64,000 bases of DNA from Camillea tinctor (lineage: Eukaryota; Ascomycota; Sordariomycetes; Xylariales; Xylariaceae): assembly GCA_022578605.1 (NCBI GenBank), contig MU394070.1, forward strand, positions 248,001 through 312,000. The letters are read 5' to 3'. Below, piece by piece: positions 24,128-34,679 of this stretch; within the stretch, counting starts at the first letter, position 1, and each line of letters begins with the position of its first letter. A program made the translations under genes and the position numbers. Under the pieces are notes generated by a model. It had not been told where the DNA came from. It was given only the letters and a program-made list of their open reading frames with translations, and searched no databases.

Positions 24128-25161
24128 CTCTTATTCCCTAAGCAACAGTAGCAACAACACGGTTACCAAATTCCTTCCCAAGTCCCTCGTAAGAATACCC
24201 TTAATCTAGGGTATTTAGCATAGCTTGCCATCCATTTCACAATTGGAGTATGATACTTTTCTCTTTGGTCGGGTACTACGTTTGACGCTTGATCACAAAT
24301 GACCAAGTCAACAAGGGTGTCGTCAAATGAGAGGCTAGAAGGATGGGAATATCCTCTTGAAATAACCAATGATGGGTTTCGTGACGGATAATCTGGCCGG
24401 TTTTCCTTCTTCCTTTTCCTTCCCAGATGGAGACTATGTTTCTTACCATCCTGGAGGGGGGTTTTTTTTTTTCGGTGGTGCGACTCTTTTACCTTCATAA
24501 CTTAATGGGCTCATATTTTTACCTGTTGTCTGTCCTTTCCTTATACCGATCTACTGCCCTACAGGCTTTTTCAAACTTCCTTTAGCTCTATTTTATGGGG
24601 TTCTTCTAATATGTCTTTGGTTCGGTCACCTCAAGGAAAAGAATGGTACATGGCAGATTGGTAGCTTCAATAGAGTGATGGATCTCCTAAAATTTACTGG
24701 AACCGTGCTACTTACTGCCCCGTGCAATAAATGACAATGCATGCCTTTTTCTCTTGTAGTTACGGCTGTCTTGCCTATTTTGTACGAGTACCTAGGTAAA
24801 GTACCTAAACCTCTATTCATAGAAACAAAACGGACTTTACAGGGAATGAGGCTTTGTAACTCCGGCTATACAACTTGACTCTAAAGCCTTGCAGAAGGAT
24901 GATGCAACACAATCCATCATCCACTTTTATTATGTAACTATATGTTATTACCAGGTATCTAAGGACCTATCAGTGTTAGTTGTTGGTTTACTACATAACA
25001 ACACTTACTCTTTGGTTACGATTGATCAATATCCCCATACCCTCAAGTAATAACCAATGTATATCGGTTCATCAGCATCTACCTAAGTTGAGTTTAAGAA
25101 ATCTCCATATCCAAAACAGCATCAATCATCACAATCACTTGAGCCAGAACTCTCTGTCGCT
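24128..25161. other. Intergenic region, no gene seen
   Basis: About 1 kb between the zinc-finger gene and the hydrolase pseudogene. It contains the palindromic string GTACCTAGGTAAAGTACC (24788-24805) and no open frame with protein-like composition. Confidence 0.5.
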
Positions 25162-25493
25162 ATGGCTTTAGCCACTAAACCTACTGTTATACTCCTACAA
25201 GGAAGTCTCCAGTTGCCCGAGGTCTATCACACGTTTGCCGGGCTGATCGAATCCCCGGATTTTCCGTCGTTCAGCCTCCGTATCCGTCTCTGACGGGCCA
25301 AGACGGGCCCGATTTCGTCAAAAAGACGCTTGCCGACGACGCGTAGGTTGCAGCGCTGGCCGGGGCTACGGTCAAGCGCATCAACTCCGGACACTCGCCC
25401 ATGTTGACCAAGCCGGAGGAGCTCGTTGCTTTGCTTGAGGAGACTGTTGCGAGTTTGCTTGGGGAGGTAGGGGAAAGTACATCTAAGCAGTAG
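25162..25493 (+). pseudogene. Alpha/beta-hydrolase pseudogene (frameshift, stop, core deleted)
   Basis: Starts MALATKPTVILLQGSLQLPE, matching the N-terminus of fungal AB-hydrolase proteins (strand plus the QGS oxyanion region). Near 25268 the frame shifts by one and continues VQPPYPSLTGQDGPDFVKKT, the expected next segment. An in-frame TAG at 25345 follows LADDA. After a short stretch the sequence resumes with INSGHSPMLTKPEELVALL, the C-terminal catalytic-His segment (GHSPM), ending GESTSKQ and a stop at 25493. The middle of the protein, including the nucleophile elbow, is missing; the family is usually about 230-260 aa and only about 105 remain. So there are three separate lesions: frameshift, stop and internal deletion. 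It cannot make an active enzyme. Confidence 0.8.
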
Positions 25494-26047
25494 CTGGGGC
25501 GCGGCGCGTGCATATGCAATGATAAAAGGAAGTATGGAGGTGATTCGATGAGGGGTCAGTGACCGATCGATCTCGCTCGGCTATTTGATCGATATGGGGT
25601 CTTGAAGGGGAGTTGGGATTCTAAGGGATGTGTATTGTTTTACTGCATGCATGACAGTAATTAATAGTTATCATAACTGTTTTTTGAAAATCGATTTTCA
25701 TGTAACCCCGAACCTAAGTGCACCTCAAGTACGGCTAGTAGGTAGTCTTTTTGAACATTATTTAGTAAGTTGCTTACTTTGCATAAGATAGTGTAGGTAG
25801 TCGTAACTACAGTGCAGCTATGTTGTAAGCAAACTTGAGGTGAGCTGGGTGTATATTAGCTATCGAAACAGAAATACTATCAATGCCTAAAGGAAATCCA
25901 AATAATCGTAACACACCAATATCAAGCCCGCAAATTGTGCCCCCCCTTTGAGTATCTATTTATGTAAACGTTCGCCAGCATGGGTGTGACAACACCTCGT
26001 CTATTGTTTTTCTAGCTTTATAGTCCGGGGTCGTCATCCCCAATATC
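25494..26047. other. Intergenic region, no gene seen
   Basis: AT-rich stretch between the hydrolase relic and the small finger ORF. No repeats or frames of note. Confidence 0.5.
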
Positions 26048-26311
26048 ATGTCCAGTGTCTCGGAACCAAGCCACTCCCCCCATCGCTCAAACTTGAGTTC
26101 AGGATTCTCTTTCCCGTGCACCGTGTTCGGCTGCCCCAAGCAGGGACAGCATGGATATCTGCGACAAGTCGATCTTGATGAGCACCAGCTCTGGACTCAC
26201 CCCTTCGAGGTGCTGAACTACACGGCTGTTCCTGAGCAGCAGCCTTTCATGCAGTCGGGCCAGCAAGTCGGAGATTTTGACTTTGTTTCTCCATTCAATA
26301 ACGGATTTTGA
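26048..26311 (+). CDS. Small ORF with a single C2H2-like finger, possible gene fragment
   Basis: 87 codons, ATG to stop, starting MSSVSEPSHSPHRSNLSSGF. Residues about 22-52 read FPCTVFGCPKQGQHGYLRQV followed by DLDEHQLWTH. The pattern (FPC, GC, GY, DL..H, H) matches the fifth finger of the gene ending at 24127 (FPCPMPGCYRIGSKGY then DLEKHITNHH). The rest is low-complexity, ending FVSPFNNGF. It may be a small real gene, an exon of a larger gene, or the surviving piece of a duplicated zinc-finger gene. No clear adjoining exon was found. Confidence 0.4.
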   Translation: MSSVSEPSHSPHRSNLSSGFSFPCTVFGCPKQGQHGYLRQVDLDEHQLWTHPFEVLNYTAVPEQQPFMQSGQQVGDFDFVSPFNNGF

Positions 26312-28744
26312 ACAGGCTCTATAATGGACTCGGAACAGGAGAGGAGTTAGATATATTTGTTCATCGTGCCTCTCAAATATGAGTACTCATCTAGAGTCAT
26401 GGAGCTGTTGCTGTCGCTGGTGTTTCCATGTCTTCCCATCTTGTACGATCATGCGCCTCCTGGAGGACATCGTCTATCTTAGAACACTCAGCGTGACGTG
26501 TAACATATTTCATCGTCGATACCTCCTGTTATATGTTTCACCCACTTTTCATTCGTTCTTCTTATACTGCTAGCCTAGATTGAAACAAGAAGCTTTATTC
26601 TACCCCATACACAATAGAAGCCTATGCTATGAATATCATGCTACTAGTTTTCGTGACTTGATCTACAGAATTAATGGGCATGCTATGATGGTCTTATCCC
26701 TAGCCTGTGATGACCATTGCCTGTGAATGTGCTGCTTGTGTTGTTGGGTCCAAATAAAAGGGGCCTCGATATTTTTCATTAGACTGTGAACTCAGCAGCG
26801 TACACCAATAGTGACATCGTAAACAGATAGGACCTACTTCGGCTTACGTATAAGGAATAATAGGTAAAGACAACATGAAGCATTGGAGAAGCTATCCCTA
26901 GCTAGAGGCAAGGGTGGAGCCGGCGCGGACTGAGTACCCTACCAAAAAAGGCAATGCTTTCAAAATAAGGTTTAGCGCCCGGTCCCATTTATCGGGGTTC
27001 AGCAACCTCAGTCTATAGAAACAGAGATTAGATCCGGACCCGAAACAGTGGGTCTTTGATACTATTTAAGCGGGGAGTGTCGCCTACTATAGTAGATATT
27101 ATAGTAGGTTGGGAAAGCGTTGTTAGGCTGTTTGTTAACAGTTATCTATTTAATTATCTTCGTGTATCGATGGATATCGCCAGTGACAGAAGCCCATTCA
27201 TTTTAGATGAGTATATTATTAGCGATAGAAAATCTATGATCTGCCTTAATTATTTGCATTTCAAATCACGGTAAATACAACTGACGCCTGGTGTGTATTC
27301 GATGAAAATAGTAGACCATCATGATATATCTGGCATGAAATTTGGTGCTAGAATATGCGTAACAGCTGAGATTTTTACATGTCGAAAACCCTCTCATTTG
27401 TATGCCACTGTCGATCGCTTATGATCAAATTGATGTGGAGAGAGTATCCCTATTTTCATAGTGTTAACTCTGAAGCACCCAGAGATCTCAGAGGAAGTTT
27501 CCCTGTTGATATTGTATATGTGAGAGGATTCGAAAATCGAGATCTGAGAGCTGAGCACTAATATCCAGGAGTATAGGGGGCGGTGAATAAAGGGTCTACC
27601 TGTATGTATATTTTCAGCAGTAGGGTGTACCTTTAGTTCTAGCCTTTCGTGCAAGAATACCTACGCTTTCCTTAGATATGAGATCTACATAGTAGTGGTG
27701 TATAAGAACGAGGATGGTTAATTTGTTTACTTGCGAATGATGGAAAATTTCTACTCTAGTGTATAATTTCCTACCAAGCATAGCTAGGTATAGAGTGTAG
27801 AGTCTGAGAAAATTCTTACATCCTACCAGCCCATCATAAACCAGGAAACTTCAGTGTTACACAGAATCGATTAGGTAGACAACAAGGATTATATTATATG
27901 ACCAACAGGCACTAATAAGATGGTATAACTGATCAGCACTGAGTTATATATGATTGATGTCGATTAGCACGAGCTGGGTAAGCTTTCGTGACTATAGCGA
28001 AACTTGAACCCATACAGTCACGTTTATTTAGCTCCAGCCCGAGAATATGACCAAGTTGTCATGATACGGAGTTCTTTAGAAGTAGCAATGGTGTACTAAG
28101 CACACATAAATGGGGGGAGCATATAGAAAATGTGACAATATCTCAAATCCAGGGATCTGTGACGAGCCCTCCTAGATGTGGGGCCTAGGTAAGTCACCTA
28201 CTGGGTTGTTTTGACTTTAAGTGTTATAGTGATTCGAGATTCAGAATATCTTCGATATGTACCCGTCAAAGGGATTTCGAGGACCCTCACTAAAATTTAC
28301 AAAAAGAGAAATAAAGCCTTCAATTAATAGTCAGAGAATGAGTGACTACTAAGAAATATCGCTGACTTATATATGCCTTAAAGTTTAAAGTTCACTAAGT
28401 TCACCAAGGAACCCGGCAACCCTCCGTAATGTTGATGGTCATTTCATTCCTCCAATATAAAAGAAGCCTCGTAACCCATTTCTAAAGGGGTAACTGCATG
28501 TTGAAATAACAGTTATTCCAATTCCGGTGATTCCATCAAATCTTGAAGTGGGTAGTAACAGGATAATACTCTCTTCATACAATCATTCTCCGATAGAAAT
28601 CAGTATAAGCGCTGACAAATTGTGCCGCATGGACAGGCATATAAGAGTCTATGGCTCTCCAAATGCCTCGGAAAAGCTCTTGAGGTTTTTCTAGCCCAAC
28701 AGCAACCCTTATACTCCTGTTTTGTTGACTTACTGTGCACCTGT
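26312..28744. other. Gene-poor accessory stretch
   Basis: About 2.4 kb with only short, interrupted frames. A frame at 27056-27274 begins MILFKRGVSPTIVDIIVGWE, faintly like a decayed ankyrin-type repeat, but the match is too weak to annotate. No tandem repeat or mobile-element end was seen here. Confidence 0.45.
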
Positions 28745-30128
28745 TCACTCTTCTGGTGAAGAAGTGCCCGTGTTATCTGTTGGGTCAACCTGAAGGTAGC
28801 TTACACGACCTGGGTTTGGGGAATGTTCATGCTGGGAGACAACTTCCAAAGTCATCTTAAAGGCATCGACGTTGTTACCATTCCAGCCAATATAAGATGC
28901 TTCGTTAAGGTCCGATGTGTAAACTCCAGCACAGTGTATTGCAACCACGGCATTTTGGCCATCAAGGAAAATTGGGCCGCCAGAATTGCCTATATATATT
29001 AGAATAGTCTCATATCTTAATCAATGGCCAAACTGTTGCTTACCATAAGTAGTTGCCATGGAATGATGTAAAATGTTCTCATCGGACGTAGGTAATTTTT
29101 CTCCTGTACTCAAGTACGGAAAATGACCATCTTCCTCGTGCGGTCTTGAGAAACCTCTGGTGTACATGTAGGGTAGGTCGTAAGGATATCCTAAAGTGTA
29201 GAGTTTGTGGCACGAGGACGATAGCGGATAGCTTTGGTATGATAAAGGTGTGACTACTCTGTTGACATCATCCGAAAGCATGATGACAGCAACGTCAAAA
29301 GCAGTAGAACCCTGAGCAATGTACGCCGGATTCACCGCAGCGAGGTTTCCAACGAAAGTGTTCTCATGGCCATGACTCTGAGACACTGTTCCCCAGTGGC
29401 CCTGTTGAGCGATAATCCTAATAGCCGGCCTAGGTAACACGTACTGACCAGCTACATATCCGCCAGGGTAATACACATTATGACCAGCTGTGAGGATCAT
29501 GTTCGGACCGATTAAGGTTCCTGTGCCATGGGCTTTGAAGCCATCAAATTCCATCTCGAGGCGGAATAGGGCTGTTTATTTTATTAGAAGCCATCAAATA
29601 CCATGAAGTTTGAATGCGGCGTGTACCTCCATAATCACCATTGGGTGCAACACGCTGCTGCTCGACTAGGACTTGGTTCGGGCTCCCTATAGGACGGAGT
29701 TCTACTTGATGGGAACTTGATCTCACTGGCTCGTTATTGAGACGAACCCAAGCAACGTTCATACCACGCTCAGGAATTTGTGAAGGTATCAAAGGGACAA
29801 AGTTGATCAGGTATGTTATAGACCCATAGAGGGCGCGCACAGCTTCCACAGATTTATGCGAAAGACCAAGGAGATCATCATTCTTCTATAACAGCATATG
29901 TTAGTAAACGTTCACTGCAAGCTAGGATGCCATGAGTGGTATGGTCCTACTAACGTGTGCAAGTAATTGCTTTAACCGTAGGGGGACTACATTCGTCTTG
30001 GCAAGGACGCTGAAAATCCATTCTACGACGTTTTCATAGACCTGTGTACAAAGCATAATATGCAGATATTCGTCACGCCTATGGTGGTCGCCGTTGGAGT
30101 CCTGGATGATGCTTGAGGGGTTGTTCAT
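28745..30128 (-). CDS. V8/trypsin-like serine protease with an unexplained N-terminal region
   Basis: Four exons on the minus strand, 30128-29955, 29885-29627, 29571-29044 and 28989-28745, all in frame, give 401 aa. The C-terminal two thirds are a chymotrypsin-fold protease of the V8/glutamyl-endopeptidase type: GTGTLIGPNMILTAGHNVYY (catalytic His in TAGH), AFDVAVIMLSDDV (Asp), and across the last intron TTYGNSGGPIFLDGQNAVVA (Ser in GNSGGP), then IHCAGVY. All three catalytic residues are present. There is no signal peptide. About 145 residues precede the protease, including a probably helical stretch (HIMLCTQVYENVVEWIFSVL, then LRLKQLLAH) that I do not recognise. Most fungal V8-like enzymes I know are secreted, so an intracellular form with an extra domain is unusual. 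It lies in a repeat-rich, gene-poor segment. Protease assignment is firm; role unknown. Confidence 0.85.
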
Positions 30129-30699
30129 AATGACTTAAATGCCGTGATAAGGGTAGAGATGGGGATAAAGACAAGTACAATGCCATAATGATTCGGACTC
30201 TCTCGAAAAGGGCATGGGGATAATACGTCTTAAATATTGTTTCAAGACAAGGAGAGCATGTAGGCCGTTGTAAGTGAGGTCAGAGAGGGTAAAGGGAGAT
30301 TGTGTGCTTCTATCAATCTGGGGGTTTTACAGTGAACTGTGACAGTGCGGGAAACGGATGGGACATTCTAGTCTTAGGCACTGTCTTTTTTTGGTAAGTA
30401 TAATAACTTAGTTGCTGTTGAGACGTACCTCCCTATTGGCAACTTAGCTAGTGCTTGAACTTAGCGGAGTAAGTCAGATTTTATATACAGTTCAGCAACC
30501 AAAAGCAACCTCAAGAATGGTTAGTTGCTATTGACTTTGTACGGAGTAATACGCTCTCGCGTTTGATTTGTAACACTGTCTTGGCGACTTTTGGGCATTG
30601 TGCTATGCGTAGTTGAACTGGTCCTAGAATTGATTCGTCCTAGAAACACCGAATAGCGACAAGACATTGTTCTACCGTCCATTTATATGGCATCTGTTA

Positions 30700-30826
30700 T
30701 GCATGCACACAAGAACTTGTAGGTATCTCTCGTAATCATTGGTGTCTCATGTATGCACGCAAGGATTTGTAGACATCTCCCGTGTATGCACGCAAGAACT
30801 TGTAGCCATCTCCCGCAATCATTGGT
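30700..30826 (+). repeat. Three-copy imperfect tandem repeat
   Basis: Each unit carries ATGCA(C/T)GCAAGAACTTGTAG-like sequence followed by a TATCTC/CATCTC motif; two of the three also carry CAATCATTGGT or its variant TAATCATTGGT. The second unit lacks the last part. Spacing is 34-50 bp. No coding sense is apparent. Confidence 0.6.
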
Positions 30827-31419
30827 TTAATGACGGAAGATTCAATGAACAAAGTTTTAATTGGTGTAGGGGTTTGTTAGAAAGCTGCTTATTTGTTGCA
30901 ATGCCTGTTATTGGACCTGATGTGCAATTTTGCCTCAGCCCAACTTCCCTTTTTTGGGAGTCGATCTTAAACGAATCGTTAGGTAAGTGGATCCTTTGAT
31001 ATTAGGGTATTCTGCAGTCGTACCTTAGAGCTATATAGCTCTGCATTTAGGTGATCATAATTGGATTAAAGAAAATGGCAACTTTCAGATATTGGCTTCA
31101 AGCAACTAAAGTATTCTAGCAAGGAGAAGAGACGTACCTAGTCACCGACGAGTAGTTTTTGCTGACCGCATTTTCGCATAGTATATACTACCCTCTACTC
31201 AGTTCAATAAACACCTTTGTACGTCGACCTCACTATCCATAGACAGTCGGAAATCACTGGTAGGTAATTGCCAATTGATGACAGACTATTGGCTTAAATA
31301 AGCTATTTATATATGTATTCACGTTAAAAGGGCGGGGATGGGGGGGGGGAGGGAAGGGGTGTATGATGTTAGTAGTAGTAAAGCGTCGGGGTGAACTAGA
31401 GAGACATCAAGCGAGTATA

Positions 31420-31897
31420 CACATGACCAGGGGGTCAAAAAGCTTAAACCATCACTTTTTGACCATGAGGTCGGATTTTTTGACCTCATCCTCAGTTGAG
31501 CCAACGTTGAGACCTTATGTTAAGACCTTACATTTAGTTTAGTTGGTAAAAAGATAGCAATTAGAAACGTTGGCGTATATAGTTAAAGATATTAGCGTAT
31601 ATAGGTATATATGTTATAGTTAACAACTATAAACGATTATAATAATATATAATACTTATAAAAGTATGCTTAACGTAAGCTTAACGTAGGGTTATAAAGC
31701 TTACTTTAACCTTACGCTGACCTTACGCCGACTTGATATATTGATATAGCAGTAATAAATATAGGCTTTATATTAAGTATGCGTTAATATAATACTTAAA
31801 CGTAAGGTCAACGTTGGCTCAACTAAGGAAGAGGTCAAAAAGTGATGGCCCAAGCTTTTTGACCCCCTGGCCAAAAAATTTGACACCCTGGTCATCG
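31420..31897. mobile_element. MITE with imperfect terminal inverted repeats and TA flanks
   Basis: A 478-bp element with no reading frame. The left end has ATGACCAGGGGGTCAAAAAG, then CCATCACTTTTTGACC and TTGAGCCAACGTTG. The reverse complement of the right end repeats ATGACCAGGG, GGGGGTCAAAAAGCTT, CCATCACTTTTTGACC and TTGAGCCAACGTTG. TA dinucleotides border both ends (31418-31419, 31898-31899), as in Tc1/mariner and pogo/Fot1 elements. The arms are not identical: the right end has about 28 extra bases (GTCAAATTTTTTGGCC region) and the left arm has an inserted small palindrome (GAGGTC...GACCTC). The core is very AT-rich. Assignment to the pogo/Fot1 group is inference. Confidence 0.75.
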
Positions 31898-32104
31898 TAT
31901 CCCTCACATCGAGCGAGGAGATCAAGATCTTGCATGCGCCAACGCCAGCTTCAGCCGCAGCCAGAATTATTGAATTAATAACCTGTTGTCTTCTGGTATT
32001 GATGGTGTGCCCTATAAACTGCTAGTAAAGTCGTACCAGTAACTTAGTTCACCAACATTCTTACAAAACTACAAATATCACTTACCTACCAAGGTATATT
32101 ACGC

Positions 32105-32247
32105 TGTGGGGGATAACCCCCTAAGACACACACAAGGCTCTGGGCACAATAATCCATTGTACTATCTGAAGCTGTGTGTGTGTGTATGATGAAAAGGGAA
32201 AAGATGATGAAACCCAAAAAAGGAGAACTACCTGGTAAGAACTAGGG
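32105..32247 (+). repeat. LTR-like dispersed repeat, family 2, copy 2
   Basis: Begins TGTGGGGGATAACCCCCTAA, then GACACACACAAGGCTCTGGG; over the first 45 bp it matches the minus strand of 21692-21736 with three or fewer differences. Later it shares a GGAGAACTA...ACTAGG segment. A (GT)n run (32173-32186) replaces the (AG)n run of the other copy. Confidence 0.55.
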
Positions 32248-33229
32248 AATACTTGACGGGAGGCAAAAGTAAGTATTTCCTAGTAGGGGAGATATAGTTG
32301 CTTCTGGACGATTTATGTTGATTACCTAGGTACCTATGTAATATTATTCTTGTCACCAGGGAATCACGAGATATTATGTTCCAAGAAGGGAGTCCATAAC
32401 ACATATAATACAAATTATTGTAACAGTTTTGCTTTATGGCTCAAATAGTTGCCATGAACCAATTTATGACATAGTTATGGCTTCAGGTAATTGCAACGCT
32501 GTTTTGTGGGGGAATAGCATTATAACTACTTGTTATGCCATCACTAATACCTGAAAACATCTGCCTTCTGATCTAGCCATTGCTCCTGGAAGGGACTTTG
32601 CTTAAGAACGACAATAGGGACAGTAGAGAGTTATAAGCTGGGGCTTAGCGAAGTCAAGTTCGATTGAACACATAGCCCAACAGGACAAGCAGTGAAACAT
32701 GCAGATTTGCGCAGTCGGATTAACGGCTAGTTCCTTGAAATTAATGAATCACATCCTAGAACTGCAGGGAAATAAAATATTTACCATACGCGTGACCTTG
32801 GTTGATGTGTGATATCAGATAAAGAATTAGCCTCTCGTGCTACCACTCGAGTTTGCTATCACCCATCTCACGCAAGAGGCTTTGAGTAGATACATAGTGG
32901 CAACAATAACATGATTTATTTTAACGTACATCTGTGACACCAACAGCTCTAGCACATGTCATTGATGGCTCAAGCCAGATTTATTCGATTGTTATTCCCT
33001 AAATCTTGTTAGCAAATGGAATAAGCTTCATCCCTGGGGAGCACAATATAATTTATAACAAGGAAATGGCTTGTAGTACCAACGGTCTGCTGACAATGTC
33101 CTGGAATAAAAATATATTTGTATATCTTGTGATGAGGCGATGAAGTAACTTTATTTAAAGTAGCTGTCACAGAACTGTCCAGTGCTCTTGAGAGCGAGAC
33201 GAATTATCCTTTCTCCTACAACTCCAACG

Positions 33230-34679
33230 ATGGACACCAAAACCCAAAAAGAATTTCAATTAGCGGTTGAGGGGGATCCGGTGGCACAGGCGATCAGCTC
33301 AGTCATAGAACCATGCCTCAACAGCTTAATTGACCCAAATAGCGACAAAGTGGAAGAAGTAACGAACACAGCAGTCGACTGCGTTAAAAACCTGCAAATT
33401 TTATGCGATGGTTTGTTGCTTCGTCCTATATAGTCCGCATGTATATCTGATTTTACGTCTCTAGGATCTAGTACCGGCCTCGAACCCTTGAAAGAAAGGC
33501 CCGTGACTTTCTTCTGCCACAAGCTGTTCGGATTTATCGCGAACCAGAAACTCAGTGACGAACAGCTACCGAAGCTAAAGGGTTTAATAGATAGGTTTAA
33601 GACTGAACTGATTCTATATAATAGGGTAAGAGGAGGAGCTGAGAGTCAAGTCATCAACTGGATTGATAATGCTCTTGACGAGTACAAGTGTGCGTAGCTG
33701 AAGTCGTGCTATTGTCTTTCGGGGCAAGGGATGGCCTTTACTAACTTCTTCATTAGGTCACTATTACCCACAGCTTGCGATATTCCAAGAGAAATGGGAC
33801 GACAGGACACGCCCCCTGGAGAAGCGTGAAGAGAACATTCTACAATCATCTGGAACCTGGTTCTACGGACAGCAAGGAACAAACCCAGGTAATATAGATG
33901 ATTTACCGACTTCTAGTCAACCGAACGGTTTTCTCGACTCGAACCCCTATCCCGTCGAGTCTTTCAGTCAACCGAACGGTTTTCTCGACTCGAACCCCTA
34001 TCCCGTCGAGTCTTTCAGTCAACCGAACGATTTTCTCGACTCGAACCCCTATCCCATCGAGTCTTTCTACAACATATGGCCTTTTCCGGACTTAACCATC
34101 CAGTTCGACGAAAGCTTCATGGGATGCGGAGGCGAAGCCAGTAATCTCGAAGTTGCCAGCAAAACGGCCATGCGAGACCATTCATACCTTATGAGAGCAA
34201 GTGGCAGAATAGACAAAAGCCGTACACTACCCCTAATACCTTCGGACTTAATACGTATCTCTAGTCTTAGACAGGGACCATCTCAAGAAACAAGCCTAAT
34301 ATTGCAGGCTAAGGACAGCAAAATGGAGGAAGTGAAAATGGAAGTGAAAATGGAGGAAGTGGAAATGAAGGAAGTGAAAATGGAGGAAGTGGAAATGAAG
34401 GAAGTGAAAATGGAGGAAGTGAAAATGGAAGAAGTGAAAATGGATGATGTATTGAAGATGGATCATGGCTGCAACCTAATGATGGGTGGAGATTGCCTTC
34501 TAAGGCCATGGAATGCGGAACAAGGTTGTTCCTGCCAGCAACACCTAATGGGTCATGGTTCAAATATTGTGGAAGCATCGGAATTCGAAGCCAAGCCTAA
34601 GGCAGAGGATGGGGTGTACAACACGCTCCAGGAAAGCAATGAACCTGTGGATGCAGGTAAACATAGTTCGACAGGGTAG
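33230..34679 (+). CDS. Unrecognised protein with two internal repeat arrays
   Basis: Three exons, 33230-33410, 33465-33689 and 33757-34679, join in frame to 442 aa. The ATG at 33230 (MDTKTQKEFQLAVEGDPVAQ) is the first in frame. Residues 1 to about 170 look globular and helical, with VTFFCHKLFGFIANQKLSDE, LIDRFKTELILYNRV and INWIDNALDEYKCHYYPQL. Then come three 17-residue repeats, SQPNGFLDSNPYPVESF, encoded at 33915-34067, and a WPFPDLTIQFDESF segment. A second array, KMEEV/EMKEV units, is encoded at about 34319-34446. The C-terminus contains a Cys/His/Met-rich stretch (GCNLMMGGDCLL, GCSCQQHLMGHG). I recognise no family. No signal peptide or membrane segment. The first two exons have well-behaved introns and protein-like sequence; the part after the first repeat array is less certain and could be affected by an unseen intron. 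Confidence 0.6.
33915..34067 (+). repeat. Three 51-bp coding tandem repeats
   Basis: Units start at 33915, 33966 and 34017. The first two are identical; the third differs by a G-to-A (Gly to Asp) and a G-to-A (Val to Ile). In the gene's frame they encode SQPNGFLDSNPYPVESF. Near-identity points to recent expansion by slippage or unequal exchange. Confidence 0.85.
34319..34446 (+). repeat. 15-bp coding minisatellite (KMEEV)
   Basis: About nine units of AAAATGGAGGAAGTG and the variant GAAATGAAGGAAGTG, one unit shortened to 12 bp. All unit lengths are multiples of three, so the frame is preserved, which supports translation in this frame (alternating KMEEV and EMKEV). Confidence 0.8.

Larger units (their letters stand above)
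30129..33229. other. Gene-poor region with mobile-element remnants
   Basis: Separates the protease gene from the double-repeat protein gene. Contains a short tandem repeat (30700-30826), a MITE (31420-31897) and a family-2 LTR-like repeat (32105-32247), annotated separately. The remainder is AT-rich with no credible reading frame. Confidence 0.6.

Noticed and set aside
27056..27274. 72-codon frame faintly resembling a decayed ankyrin repeat
   Set aside because: Only a few residues (RGVSPTIVD) match; too weak to call a pseudogene.
27965..28015. A-box-like and B-box-like strings suggesting a tRNA
   Set aside because: The B-box-like part is on the opposite strand and spacing does not allow a cloverleaf.
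30700..30826. Repeat-spacer appearance resembling a CRISPR array
   Set aside because: Only three imperfect direct units with no regular spacers, in a eukaryotic genome.
34319..34446. Alternative frame over the minisatellite reading as Gly/Asn/Ser repeats (GSENGGSGNE)
   Set aside because: It is bounded by stops on both sides and would need two extra introns; the KMEEV frame is continuous with the upstream exon.
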